6,251 nt of DNA, taken from Planctomycetota bacterium (GTDB lineage Bacteria > Planctomycetota > B129-G9). This document shows positions 1 through 4,998 of the stretch, piece after piece. Position 1 is the first letter of the stretch. Each line of letters begins with the position of its first letter. The position numbers and the translations under genes were made by a program. The stretch covers positions 1 through 6,251 of the forward strand of contig JAUXGI010000069.1 of NCBI GenBank assembly GCA_030622295.1. The letters are read 5' to 3'. Under the pieces are notes generated by a model. That model made no database searches and was not told the DNA's origin. It saw nothing but the letters and a program-made list of their open reading frames with translations.

Positions 1-5
1 ATAAC

Positions 6-39
6 TTCGCAGGCGGTATCCGAGGATACCAGGTGCGAA
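6..39. other. Two-tier inverted repeat (hairpin) beyond the yajC terminator
   Basis: TTCGCA (6-11) pairs with TGCGAA (34-39). Inside it, GGTATC (15-20) pairs with GATACC (25-30) around the loop CGAG, leaving a 3x3 internal loop. It lies past the intrinsic terminator that follows yajC, so it may belong to the next transcription unit outside the window or be a plain dyad. No T-tract adjoins it on either strand, so I do not call it a terminator. Confidence 0.5.
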
Positions 40-41
40 AG

Positions 42-64
42 GAAAAAGACCGGGCAAGGCCCGG
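42..64 (-). terminator. Intrinsic terminator of yajC
   Basis: Read on the minus strand, a 6-bp GC-only stem (CCGGGC/GCCCGG, 59-64 with 50-55) closes a three-base loop and is followed at once by TCTTTTTCC. This is the standard Rho-independent layout. It starts 66 bases after the yajC stop codon and implies that yajC is the last gene of its transcript. The bases just upstream of the stem (64-78) match the end of the repeat found at 564 and 1467, so the terminator may derive from a copy of that repeat. Confidence 0.75.
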
Positions 65-78
65 CGTCTGACCCCCTC
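64..78 (-). repeat. Partial third copy of the 66-bp palindromic repeat
   Basis: Fifteen bases are an exact reverse complement of the first 15 bases of the element at 564-630 (GAGGGGGTCAGACGC read on the minus strand). The full elements continue into AGG triplets and then a central hairpin. Here the terminator hairpin follows directly, which suggests a shortened or decayed copy. Confidence 0.6.
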
Positions 79-129
79 ACTAAAGCCCTCACACGGTATT
101 CAACCAATAGTGTTAAGGTTGACGGTGTA

Positions 130-456
130 CTAGTTTTCTTTTTCATCCACATCTTCGCCGTCGCGCATGGTCACGCCTACAATCGAGGTGCGCGACACGC
201 GCAACTTCGCGTCGGAATTGTCGTCCACCCTCAGGACTATGATATCATCCTTGATGGATGCGACCTTGCCGTGAATACCGCCCGCGGTGACCACCTCGTC
301 GTTCTTGCGAAGGTTCTCCAGCATCATTTTGAGGCGTTCGCGCTCCTTCTTTTGCGGACGCATCATAAGGAAATAGAACACCACGAAGATACCACCGATA
401 AGTATTATTATCGTCCAGTCAAAACCACCCTGCATCAGAAATATCAACGTATCCAT
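130..456 (-). CDS. yajC: YajC, Sec translocon accessory subunit
   Basis: This is a small single-span inner-membrane protein of 108 residues that associates with SecDF and SecYEG during protein export. Residues 14-31 form one hydrophobic helix. They are followed by the family hallmark RPQKKERER (33-41), a basic stretch that would sit in the cytoplasm. Next comes the conserved soluble part with DEVVTAGGIHGKV (53-65) and a beta-rich segment ending in an acidic tail. The length is normal for the family (about 90-120). I chose the ATG at 456 over an in-frame ATG at 474 because GGAG lies six bases before it, while the upstream ATG has no ribosome binding site. A promoter (517-544) and a terminator (42-64) suggest a monocistronic unit. 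The usual partners secD and secF are not visible here. The family call is firm. Confidence 0.95.
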   Translation of the reverse strand: MDTLIFLMQGGFDWTIIILIGGIFVVFYFLMMRPQKKERERLKMMLENLRKNDEVVTAGGIHGKVASIKDDIIVLRVDDNSDAKLRVSRTSIVGVTMRDGEDVDEKEN

Positions 457-462
457 GATTTG

Positions 463-466
463 CTCC
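463..466 (-). promoter_or_regulatory. Shine-Dalgarno that sets the yajC start
   Basis: GGAG on the minus strand lies six bases before the ATG at 456. It falls inside the longer reading frame that would begin at 474, which has no comparable site. This favours the shorter YajC. Confidence 0.7.
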
Positions 467-516
467 AGGTGCAACCAGGAATAGTAATTCGCAATCAGCG
501 GAAAATCAAAGGGGCT

Positions 517-544
517 ATTATAGGCGCGTCCGCCCCCATTGCAA
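517..544 (-). promoter_or_regulatory. Sigma70-type promoter of yajC
   Basis: On the minus strand there is a perfect -10 hexamer TATAAT (517-522). A 16-base spacer separates it from TTGCAA (539-544), which matches the -35 consensus at four of six positions. The predicted transcript would start near 510, giving a leader of about 55 bases before the yajC ATG. The repeat element at 564 begins 20 bp further upstream. The -10 is strong; the -35 is only fair. Confidence 0.65.
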
Positions 545-563
545 GCAAATTCGCGCTCGGGCG

Positions 564-630
564 GAGGGGGTCAGACGCTGAGGAGGAGGCCCCGATTTAT
601 CGGGGCCGACGGGAAGGGTCTGACTCCCCG
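564..630 (+). repeat. Palindromic repeat element, copy A
   Basis: This 67-bp unit recurs in reverse orientation at 1467-1532, with only a few substitutions and single-base gaps. It is itself a two-level palindrome. The outer arms 566-576 and 618-629 pair over 11 bp with one bulged T. An inner hairpin pairs GGCCCCGA (588-595) with TCGGGGCC (600-607) around TTTA. An AGG-triplet stretch (581-589) lies between. It sits between the stop of the 212-residue gene and the yajC promoter. It resembles REP or MITE-type intergenic elements, but no transposase is seen and I find no target duplication. Confidence 0.75.
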
Positions 631-677
631 TCCAGCGGATTTGCGGATTAGTTGAGGATTTGCACGCAGGGGGCGTC

Positions 678-695
678 GGCCGGCGGCCTCCGGCC
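678..695 (-). other. GC hairpin directly after the stop of the 212-aa gene
   Basis: GGCCGG (678-683) pairs with CCGGCC (690-695) around six bases. The stem touches the TGA stop codon at 696-698. No T-tract follows on the minus strand, so it is not a classical terminator. It may protect the 3' end of the message or help Rho-dependent ending; both roles are inference. Confidence 0.45.
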
Positions 696-1334
696 TCAGT
701 CGGCGACAGTTTTCAGGAGTTTGTCGAGGATGGCGTCCCAGCCGCTGATGCGGGGGGCGAGTTCGTATTCCATGAGGTCGGCGACCATGACGATGTCGTT
801 GGTGTCGAGGGCGGCCTTTGCCTCGGCGAGGACGGCACGCACCTGTTGCAGTCGCTCCGAGACGGTGGCGCCGTCCACCTCAATCGTCGTGAGGTCTATG
901 CCGAGAAGGGCGCGGACTTCATCAATAACGTGAACGATGAGGTTGAGCACGTCGGCACATGCGGCAAGGGATTTGTATCCCTTCAGCACCTCTCCGCTCT
1001 GAATGTCCCTGGTAACGTCTATCAGGGCCTTGTTCAGGCGCGGCAGGTGGGCTCTTACCTCCTGGAGCGCAGAGGCGGCCTGGGTGCGGATGTCAATCGT
1101 GTCCACTTCCAGGAGCGAGAACTCGTCCACTTTCTTGTCCAGCAGGTCGGCGTTTTCGGAATGCGACACGGGTCGGCCGTCCGCCCTGGCGGCGATGACG
1201 GCCCTTTCGTTCTCCCTGAGGAAATCGGAAATCCGGGTCAGGATTTCGCGCAGCGAATAGCCGGTCTCGGCGGAAGCGAGGTCGGTGCGCCCGTCGATGG
1301 ATATCGTCATTTTGCTGATGTTCTCTTCCGGCAT
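696..1334 (-). CDS. Unrecognised 212-residue soluble protein, mostly helical
   Basis: I cannot name this protein. It has no signal peptide, no membrane segment and no cysteine cluster. The N-terminal 80 residues read as strand (TISIDG, 10-15), helix (SLREILTRISDFLRENE, 28-43), strand (AVIAARADGRPV, 45-56) and strand (FSLLEVDTID, 72-81). That order would fit a small beta-grasp-like domain (inference). Residues 83-212 are predicted helical and end in NDIVMVADLMEYELAPRISGW (179-199), which looks like a conserved surface or binding motif. From memory, proteins with a similar DLLEYELAP ending occur near flagellar genes in other bacteria, but I have not checked this. Expression signals are excellent: AGGAAGAGG eight bases before the ATG, and a near-consensus promoter at 1371-1399. 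An overlapping open frame on the other strand is long only because of high GC. The gene itself looks real; its function is open. Confidence 0.85.
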   Translation of the reverse strand: MPEENISKMTISIDGRTDLASAETGYSLREILTRISDFLRENERAVIAARADGRPVSHSENADLLDKKVDEFSLLEVDTIDIRTQAASALQEVRAHLPRLNKALIDVTRDIQSGEVLKGYKSLAACADVLNLIVHVIDEVRALLGIDLTTIEVDGATVSERLQQVRAVLAEAKAALDTNDIVMVADLMEYELAPRISGWDAILDKLLKTVAD

Positions 1335-1370
1335 GGCGATTACCTCTTCCTGGATAAAGGCGGAGACAGG

Positions 1371-1399
1371 AGTATATAGGCAAAGGTTCCTTATGTCAA
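1371..1399 (-). promoter_or_regulatory. Near-consensus sigma70 promoter of the 212-aa gene
   Basis: On the minus strand, a perfect -35 TTGACA (1394-1399), a 17-base spacer and the -10 TATACT (1371-1376, five of six) stand in ideal order. Transcription would start near 1364, about 30 bases before the ATG, with a strong ribosome binding site in between. This is the clearest promoter in the window and implies steady housekeeping expression rather than flagellar sigma control. A run of eight G (1411-1418) lies just upstream of the -35. Confidence 0.85.
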
Positions 1400-1466
1400 C
1401 AAAACGTGGAGGGGGGGGAGTACGTAAGAATCAGGTTTTTCATCGATTTTCGGGGAGGGCGAGGCT

Positions 1467-1532
1467 CGGGGAGTCAGACCCTTTCCCGTCGTCCCGACAA
1501 GTCGGGCCTCCTCCTCAGCGTCTGGCCCCCTC
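1467..1532 (-). repeat. Palindromic repeat element, copy B (inverted)
   Basis: Read on the minus strand, this unit matches copy A (564-630) along its full length, including GCTGAGGAGGAGG and GACGGGAA. The central hairpin here is CCCGA/TCGGG (1493-1497 with 1502-1506). The bases next to the core differ from copy A in a paired way (T..A in A, C..G in B), so the palindrome is kept. Together the two copies flank the 212-residue gene and its promoter in opposite orientation. Confidence 0.75.
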
Positions 1533-1611
1533 GCCGTGGGGCGGCGGAATCCGCCTTTTCGCGGCGGAAATCACCACGACTGCGGCGGGGCGGCGAGGTC
1601 GCGCCGAAAGG

Positions 1612-1666
1612 GCCCGTCGGCGTGTATCCCTTACGCCATGCGCGATTCAGGCCGACGGCGCTTTTT
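1612..1666 (+). terminator. Possible plus-strand terminator-like hairpin
   Basis: GCCCGTCGGC (1612-1621) pairs with GCCGACGGC (1651-1659) with one bulged C. The stem is followed by GCTTTTTGG. The loop is long (29 bases), which weakens the call. No plus-strand gene ends just before it, so if real it would attenuate read-through or a leader transcript upstream of the gene at 1745. Confidence 0.3.
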
Positions 1667-1744
1667 GGCGGCCCGCCGGAAGGCCTGCGGCACCCCGTCT
1701 GCTGTGCATCCTGAAGGAATTACCACAGACACGCAGCGAGTGAC

Positions 1745-2788
1745 ATGGAAGTCGGAAAATACATAATTCTTGCCCTGACGACGGTTCTTGCGGGCTGCGC
1801 AGCGGAGCCGGCGCTTGCCCCGGAAAGTGCAACGGAGACGCACGAGGCACCGAGGGGCGCGGACCTGCACTACTCGCCCAACGCCGTCCAGCATACGTTC
1901 TACGAGGTGGGTGAGACCGTTGATCCCGCTCTGAGTCGAGACGGGAAGACGCTTTTCTACGCTTCCAGCCACAACAGCGAGACTTTCGACATTTACTGCA
2001 AGGAGGTCGGCGGAATACCGGCGGTTCAGAAAACGTCCCATCCGTCGGACGACCGGCAGCCCGGCGTCTCCCCGGACGGAAGGTTTTTGGTATTTGTGTC
2101 GAACAGAAACGGCAACTGGGACGTATTTATCATGCCGCTGACGCCGGGCGCGAAAGCGGTACAACTGACGGACAGCGTGACCGACGACATAAATCCTTCC
2201 TGGTCGCCTGACGGGGCTAGAATAGTATATTCATCTTATAATGCGAAGGCGGAGAGATGGGAACTGATGATGATAACCTTGAGCCGGACGGGGTGGGATG
2301 TGTCGTCGCTGAACACCGAGGGGCTTTTCCCGCAATGGCGGCCGGTCAAGGGAAGCGAGACGATAGTCTTTCAGAGGCCGCGGGGACGGTCGCCCCGGCT
2401 TTATGGATTGTGGACTGTCTCTTCGAACGGCAAGCATCTGGTGGAGATAGTCGGCAGCACGTCGTTCGGCGCCGTTACGCCCTGCTGGACGCGGGACGGG
2501 GGGCGGATAGTGTTCTCATCGGTTTCGGCGGAGCGTGCCGACGAAGGAGTCGCGGGCAACCTGTGGATGGTGGGAGCGGACGGCAGGGGCCTGGCGAAGA
2601 TAAGCGAGGGCACCGCTCCCGAGTACTCGCCGGCGTGTGCGCCGGACGGTGTCATATATTTTACCTCGCGCCGCAACGGGACAAAAAACATCTGGAGCCT
2701 GACCCCGGATTTTGGTAATAATATCGAAGGGGAATTTGAAAGGGAGACCACCCCGGTTCGGGGCGCTGACGAAGCGAAGCAGGCATGA
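1745..2788 (+). CDS. TolB-like beta-propeller lipoprotein
   Basis: This is a 347-residue predicted lipoprotein. Residues 1-17 form a short signal peptide, and LAGC (15-18) is a lipobox, so the chain should be lipidated on Cys18 and face the periplasm. A 40-residue linker leads into repeated PD40/WD40-like propeller strands: SRDGKTLFYAS (64-74), SPDGRFLVFVSNRNG (109-123), SPDGARIVYSS (154-164), a degenerate unit near 196-210, TRDGGRIVFSS (249-259) and APDGVIYFTSRRNG (299-312). Six such units agree with the six-bladed TolB propeller. Genuine TolB has an extra N-terminal alpha/beta domain that is missing here, and no tol or pal genes are nearby, so I do not use the symbol tolB. Such propellers usually mediate protein-protein or envelope contacts. 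The start is the only ATG that places the lipobox correctly, although no strong Shine-Dalgarno precedes it. The gene converges on flagellin. Confidence 0.88.
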   Translation: MEVGKYIILALTTVLAGCAAEPALAPESATETHEAPRGADLHYSPNAVQHTFYEVGETVDPALSRDGKTLFYASSHNSETFDIYCKEVGGIPAVQKTSHPSDDRQPGVSPDGRFLVFVSNRNGNWDVFIMPLTPGAKAVQLTDSVTDDINPSWSPDGARIVYSSYNAKAERWELMMITLSRTGWDVSSLNTEGLFPQWRPVKGSETIVFQRPRGRSPRLYGLWTVSSNGKHLVEIVGSTSFGAVTPCWTRDGGRIVFSSVSAERADEGVAGNLWMVGADGRGLAKISEGTAPEYSPACAPDGVIYFTSRRNGTKNIWSLTPDFGNNIEGEFERETTPVRGADEAKQA

Positions 2789-2840
2789 GTTGTTGGATGA
2801 GAAACGGGGGAGACATGGTGGGTTGCTTTGACAGTTTCAT

Positions 2841-2887
2841 ATAAAGAAGAAGAGCCGGCCCCCGTCGCGTCGGGAAAGACCGGCTCT
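2841..2887 (-). terminator. Intrinsic terminator of the flagellin gene
   Basis: On the minus strand AGAGCCGG (2880-2887) pairs with CCGGCTCT (2851-2858). An inner CCCG/CGGG extension (2871-2874 with 2861-2864) sits inside, and TCTTCTTTAT follows the stem. It lies 16 bases after the flagellin stop codon. On the plus strand there is no T-run after the stem, so it would serve the converging lipoprotein gene poorly. It supports flagellin as the last gene of its transcript. Confidence 0.8.
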
Positions 2888-2903
2888 ATAGCAGCACTTC
2901 TTC

Positions 2904-4406
2904 TTAGGCTAGGAGCCTCAGGACGTTTTGTGGAATCAAATTGGCAGTTGCCAAAACTGAGGTTCCAGCCGAGAACAGAATCTGGGTCCTGGTGAATTCT
3001 GCTACCTCCGCCGCGAAGTCGAGATCGCGTATCTCGGATTCCGAGGCGATCAGATTCTCCAGGGCGATGCCCAGAGAATTCATATTAGACTCTACGGTAT
3101 TGGCTTCGAACGCACCGATGTAGCCTCTCAACGCGTTGATGTCATCAATCGCCGCATCGATGACGCGGAGCGCGTTTTGAGGATCTGAGGTCAGGTCATT
3201 CGCCCCGCCGGAAATCACAGTCGACAGGAACCCGCCTACCGACATCGCGTCGGCGCCCGACCCGAGGTTATAGGCCGTAACGCCGATGTTGCCCGCCGAT
3301 GTGTCCGGCAGACCGATGGTGGTGTTGTCGGAGGCGACCGGCTCGATGTTCAACTGGAAGGTCAGACCGGTGTCCAGCACCGTGAAAGACAGCGAGCCCG
3401 AACCGACGTTATCGGCAATGGTAAAATTGCCGGTGAAGAACGTCGAGTTGACTTCGACCTGATTGCCGCTGGTGTCGATGTTGGCGCCGGCCATGGCCAC
3501 GCTGACGTCCGCGCCGTAGTCAGATATGGACGAACCGGCGGCAAGCGCCGAAGGCGCGCCGGTCTCGGCGGCGGCCAGCACGTCGGAACCCGAAACAACT
3601 TCCAGGTTGACGTATTCGGTGGAACCGAAGCCCTCGCTTATGATGGCAACGAGGTCGGTCGCGGCCGGGGAGCCGTCGGTACCGGATGCGAGCACGGCGG
3701 TGACGCCGGTCGCGCCGCGCACGGCGTTGATGCTGTCAACCAGGTCCTGGGTGTCGGTGCCGGTGGTTATGAGGATTTCGGCGGTCCCCAACAGGCCCGA
3801 AACCTTGACGACGTTGTCGCCGGCGGCGCTGCCCCCGCTCAACTGGAAGTTGACGCGGCCGCGTTCCGCGGCGGAATTGACGGCCACCTCGAACGTCCTG
3901 GAAGACTGTCCGGCCAGGTTAATGCTCTGCACGTTCAGATTCGAAATGTTGGAATTGACACTGGAGGTCCTGATTCGCGAGGCACCGTTGAGCAGTTGCG
4001 TTGAACCAAAGCGTGTGGTCGCGGCAATACGGTTGATAGATGATATTGCGCTGTCAACCGCATCCTGCTCGGCGGCAATCTGCTCCGCCGAGGTGCCGCC
4101 GGTATTCATGGCGAACACCGCCGACTGGCGTATGCCGATCAGCAGGTCGCTCACTTCGCTCAGCGCGGCGTCAGCCGTGCCGACAAGATTGGATGCGAAT
4201 TCGCTGTTTTCCAGCGCCTGCTGAAGGCTGGCGGTTTGAGCGCGTAACTGCTCGCTGATAACCAGGCCCGCCGGGTCGTCGCTAGCACGATTGATCCTTA
4301 AACCGGTACTGAGTCTTTCCAGGGACTTTGACTGAGCACGATCCGTTATGCCCAGATTCCTCAGGGCACTGATGGCGTTAATGTTTGTGTTTATTCTGAG
4401 TCCCAT
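2904..4406 (-). CDS. fliC: Flagellin, filament subunit
   Basis: This 500-residue flagellin is exported by the flagellar type III system and polymerises into the filament. The N-terminal D0/D1 region (1-145) carries INTNINAISALRNL (5-18), SLERLSTGLRINRASDDPAGL (28-48) and the long helix 49-105. The middle (about 150-405) is a variable outer domain; residues 184-272 resemble the flagellin hook-IN module. The C-terminal D1/D0 region (410-500) has IRDLDFAAEVAEFTRTQILFSAGTSVLATANLIPQNVLRLL, split across 459-499. It ends in Ala rather than the more usual Arg, Gly or Gln. I start it at 4406, not at the in-frame ATG 4475, because MGLRINTN is the canonical flagellin N-terminus and GGAGG stands ten bases before it. 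FliS and FliD lie upstream on the same strand. The leader suggests translational control. fliC (or hag) is used by family; orthology to a named locus is not shown. Confidence 0.96.
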   Translation of the reverse strand: MGLRINTNINAISALRNLGITDRAQSKSLERLSTGLRINRASDDPAGLVISEQLRAQTASLQQALENSEFASNLVGTADAALSEVSDLLIGIRQSAVFAMNTGGTSAEQIAAEQDAVDSAISSINRIAATTRFGSTQLLNGASRIRTSSVNSNISNLNVQSINLAGQSSRTFEVAVNSAAERGRVNFQLSGGSAAGDNVVKVSGLLGTAEILITTGTDTQDLVDSINAVRGATGVTAVLASGTDGSPAATDLVAIISEGFGSTEYVNLEVVSGSDVLAAAETGAPSALAAGSSISDYGADVSVAMAGANIDTSGNQVEVNSTFFTGNFTIADNVGSGSLSFTVLDTGLTFQLNIEPVASDNTTIGLPDTSAGNIGVTAYNLGSGADAMSVGGFLSTVISGGANDLTSDPQNALRVIDAAIDDINALRGYIGAFEANTVESNMNSLGIALENLIASESEIRDLDFAAEVAEFTRTQILFSAGTSVLATANLIPQNVLRLLA

Positions 4407-4415
4407 CCGTTTGGA

Positions 4416-4421
4416 TCCTCC
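4416..4421 (-). promoter_or_regulatory. Flagellin Shine-Dalgarno, possible CsrA site
   Basis: CACGGAGGAT on the minus strand contains the Shine-Dalgarno GGAGG (4417-4421), ten bases before the ATG at 4406, and so fixes the start. It also contains GGA motifs in an ACGGAGGA context, as expected where the repressor CsrA blocks ribosome binding. About 24 bases upstream is a second GGA in the loop of the hairpin at 4438-4451. The Shine-Dalgarno role is clear; CsrA binding is inference. Confidence 0.7.
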
Positions 4422-4437
4422 GTGAGAATAAAACTTG

Positions 4438-4451
4438 GGGCATCCATGCCC
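4438..4451 (-). promoter_or_regulatory. Leader hairpin with GGA in the loop (CsrA-site-like)
   Basis: On the minus strand GGGCA and TGCCC pair around the tetraloop TGGA, 31 bases before the flagellin start. CA-UGGA-UG is one base away from the core of the CsrA selected consensus (ACARGGAUGU), with the GGA exposed in a loop as in high-affinity sites. The flagellin leader of Bacillus subtilis hag has the same arrangement: one upstream loop site and one site over the Shine-Dalgarno. Confidence 0.5.
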
Positions 4452-4477
4452 ACGTAACCAGAAAAGAGTCAACACGT

Positions 4478-4577
4478 CTGCCTTTTTCGTCCCGGGCAGT
4501 CCCGCACGTTCGTGACGGGAACTACCCTGACGCGCTCTCAGGACTCCCCTGAGCGCTGCCCTTGTGGGGTAAGGCAG
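4478..4577 (-). ncRNA. Candidate structured RNA domain in the flagellin leader
   Basis: On the minus strand CTGCCTT (4571-4577) is a perfect complement of AAGGCAG (4478-4484), and GGGCAG (4556-4561) of CTGCCC (4494-4499). The two helices are nested with a symmetric 9x9 internal loop. They enclose two local hairpins: 4532-4556 (GCGCTCAGG with a bulged partner, loop GGAGT) and 4500-4520 (a 9-bp stem with one bulge). The same four strands can instead pair locally as 4556-4577 (bulged) and 4478-4499, so two mutually exclusive folds exist. I do not recognise it as a known riboswitch class. Whether it is transcribed is not shown by the sequence. Confidence 0.35.
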
Positions 4578-4587
4578 GCGACACGGC

Positions 4588-4612
4588 GGCCGGTTGGTTT
4601 GGGTGACCGGCC
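4588..4612. repeat. 7-bp inverted repeat GGCCGGT/ACCGGCC
   Basis: GGCCGGT (4588-4594) pairs perfectly with ACCGGCC (4606-4612) over an 11-base loop. It lies immediately outside the 4478-4577 fold on the flagellin-leader side and may be part of the same structured leader or a protein-binding dyad. No T-run follows on either strand. Confidence 0.5.
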
Positions 4613-4692
4613 AAACACCTTCAGTGGGGCATCACCTTCCTTTCTCAAACAGAATCTCCGGAATCTGAAGTCCATACAATCTATTCCGCAAT

Positions 4693-4707
4693 CCCCGCTT
4701 CGCGGGG
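4693..4707. repeat. Short GC hairpin CCCCGC/GCGGGG
   Basis: CCCCGC (4693-4698) and GCGGGG (4702-4707) form a 6-bp stem with a three-base loop. No T-run follows on either strand. Nothing shows a function; such hairpins are common in GC-rich intergenic DNA. Confidence 0.45.
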
Positions 4708-4760
4708 TAAATGCTCACAGACAGGTCTTTCTGCATGGACACGTTTATGGACCCGCTCCT

Positions 4761-4789
4761 CCCGACTCCCCGCAACGGGGGAAGTCGGG
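4761..4789. repeat. 12-bp stem-loop with a two-base bulge
   Basis: CCCGACT (4761-4767) pairs with AGTCGGG (4783-4789). CCCCG (4768-4772) pairs with CGGGG (4776-4780) around CAA, with GA bulged at 4781-4782. It is the strongest single stem in the fliS-flagellin gap. No T-run adjoins it, so a terminator role is unlikely on sequence grounds. Confidence 0.55.
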
Positions 4790-4982
4790 TCGAGGGACAT
4801 CAGATGAACGGATTGTCAAAGAGCATAATCAATTTGCGGCGTACCGCAGCCACGCCGCCTTCATGGAACGGCGGTGGCGTAGACCTGCGGACCGGATACC
4901 CGGACAGGGTCCGTACGCCGCGGATTCCCAAAATTTCGATACGCTGATTTACGTGTGTGGTGCGCCTGGATATGCACCGATT

Positions 4983-4998
4983 AGTTCATCCATGAACT
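4983..4998 (-). promoter_or_regulatory. fliS 3' hairpin with the same CA-UGGA-UG cap
   Basis: On the minus strand AGTTCA and TGAACT pair around TGGA, about 50 bases after the fliS stop. The upper stem and loop (CA-UGGA-UG) are identical to the hairpin at 4438-4451, while the lower stem bases differ completely yet still pair. That is what a shared protein-binding cap would look like. No T-run follows, so it is not an intrinsic terminator. Confidence 0.45.

Larger units (their letters stand above)
1400..1744. other. Non-coding gap between the 212-aa gene and the TolB-like gene
   Basis: These genes diverge, and the gap is about 345 bp beyond the mapped promoter. It holds a G8 run (1411-1418), repeat copy B (1467-1532) and a possible plus-strand hairpin with a T-run (1612-1666). 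Open frames crossing it are rich in Arg, Gly and Pro, as expected from GC-rich non-coding DNA. I find no convincing promoter for the plus-strand gene at 1745. Confidence 0.6.

Noticed and set aside
660..1379. 239-residue plus-strand open frame opposite the 212-aa gene
   Set aside because: It is a mirror frame created by high GC. The minus-strand gene has a promoter, a strong ribosome binding site and protein-like composition, while this frame has none.
1631..2164. 177-residue minus-strand frame overlapping the lipoprotein gene
   Set aside because: Arg-rich shadow frame antisense to the propeller protein, which has a clear lipobox and repeats.
2815..2844. Nine-codon open frame after the lipoprotein gene with GGGGGAG just before its ATG
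   Set aside because: The spacing of two bases is too short for a good ribosome site, and the peptide shows no feature.
3526..4224. 232-residue plus-strand open frame inside flagellin
   Set aside because: It lies wholly antisense to an unmistakable flagellin and has no family features.
4407..4475. Upstream extension of flagellin to the ATG at 4475
   Set aside because: The extra 23 residues are unlike any flagellin N-terminus, and a GGAGG precedes the canonical MGLRINTN start at 4406.
4556..4612. Cyclic di-GMP (GEMM) riboswitch ahead of flagellin
   Set aside because: The invariant GEMM segments (GCAAA-type loop and tetraloop receptor) are not found on either strand; only general hairpins are present.
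4621..4660. Three-codon leader frame (ATG CCC CAC TGA) after AAAGGAAGG on the minus strand
   Set aside because: Too short to judge, and Shine-Dalgarno-like purine runs are common; there is no evidence of translation.
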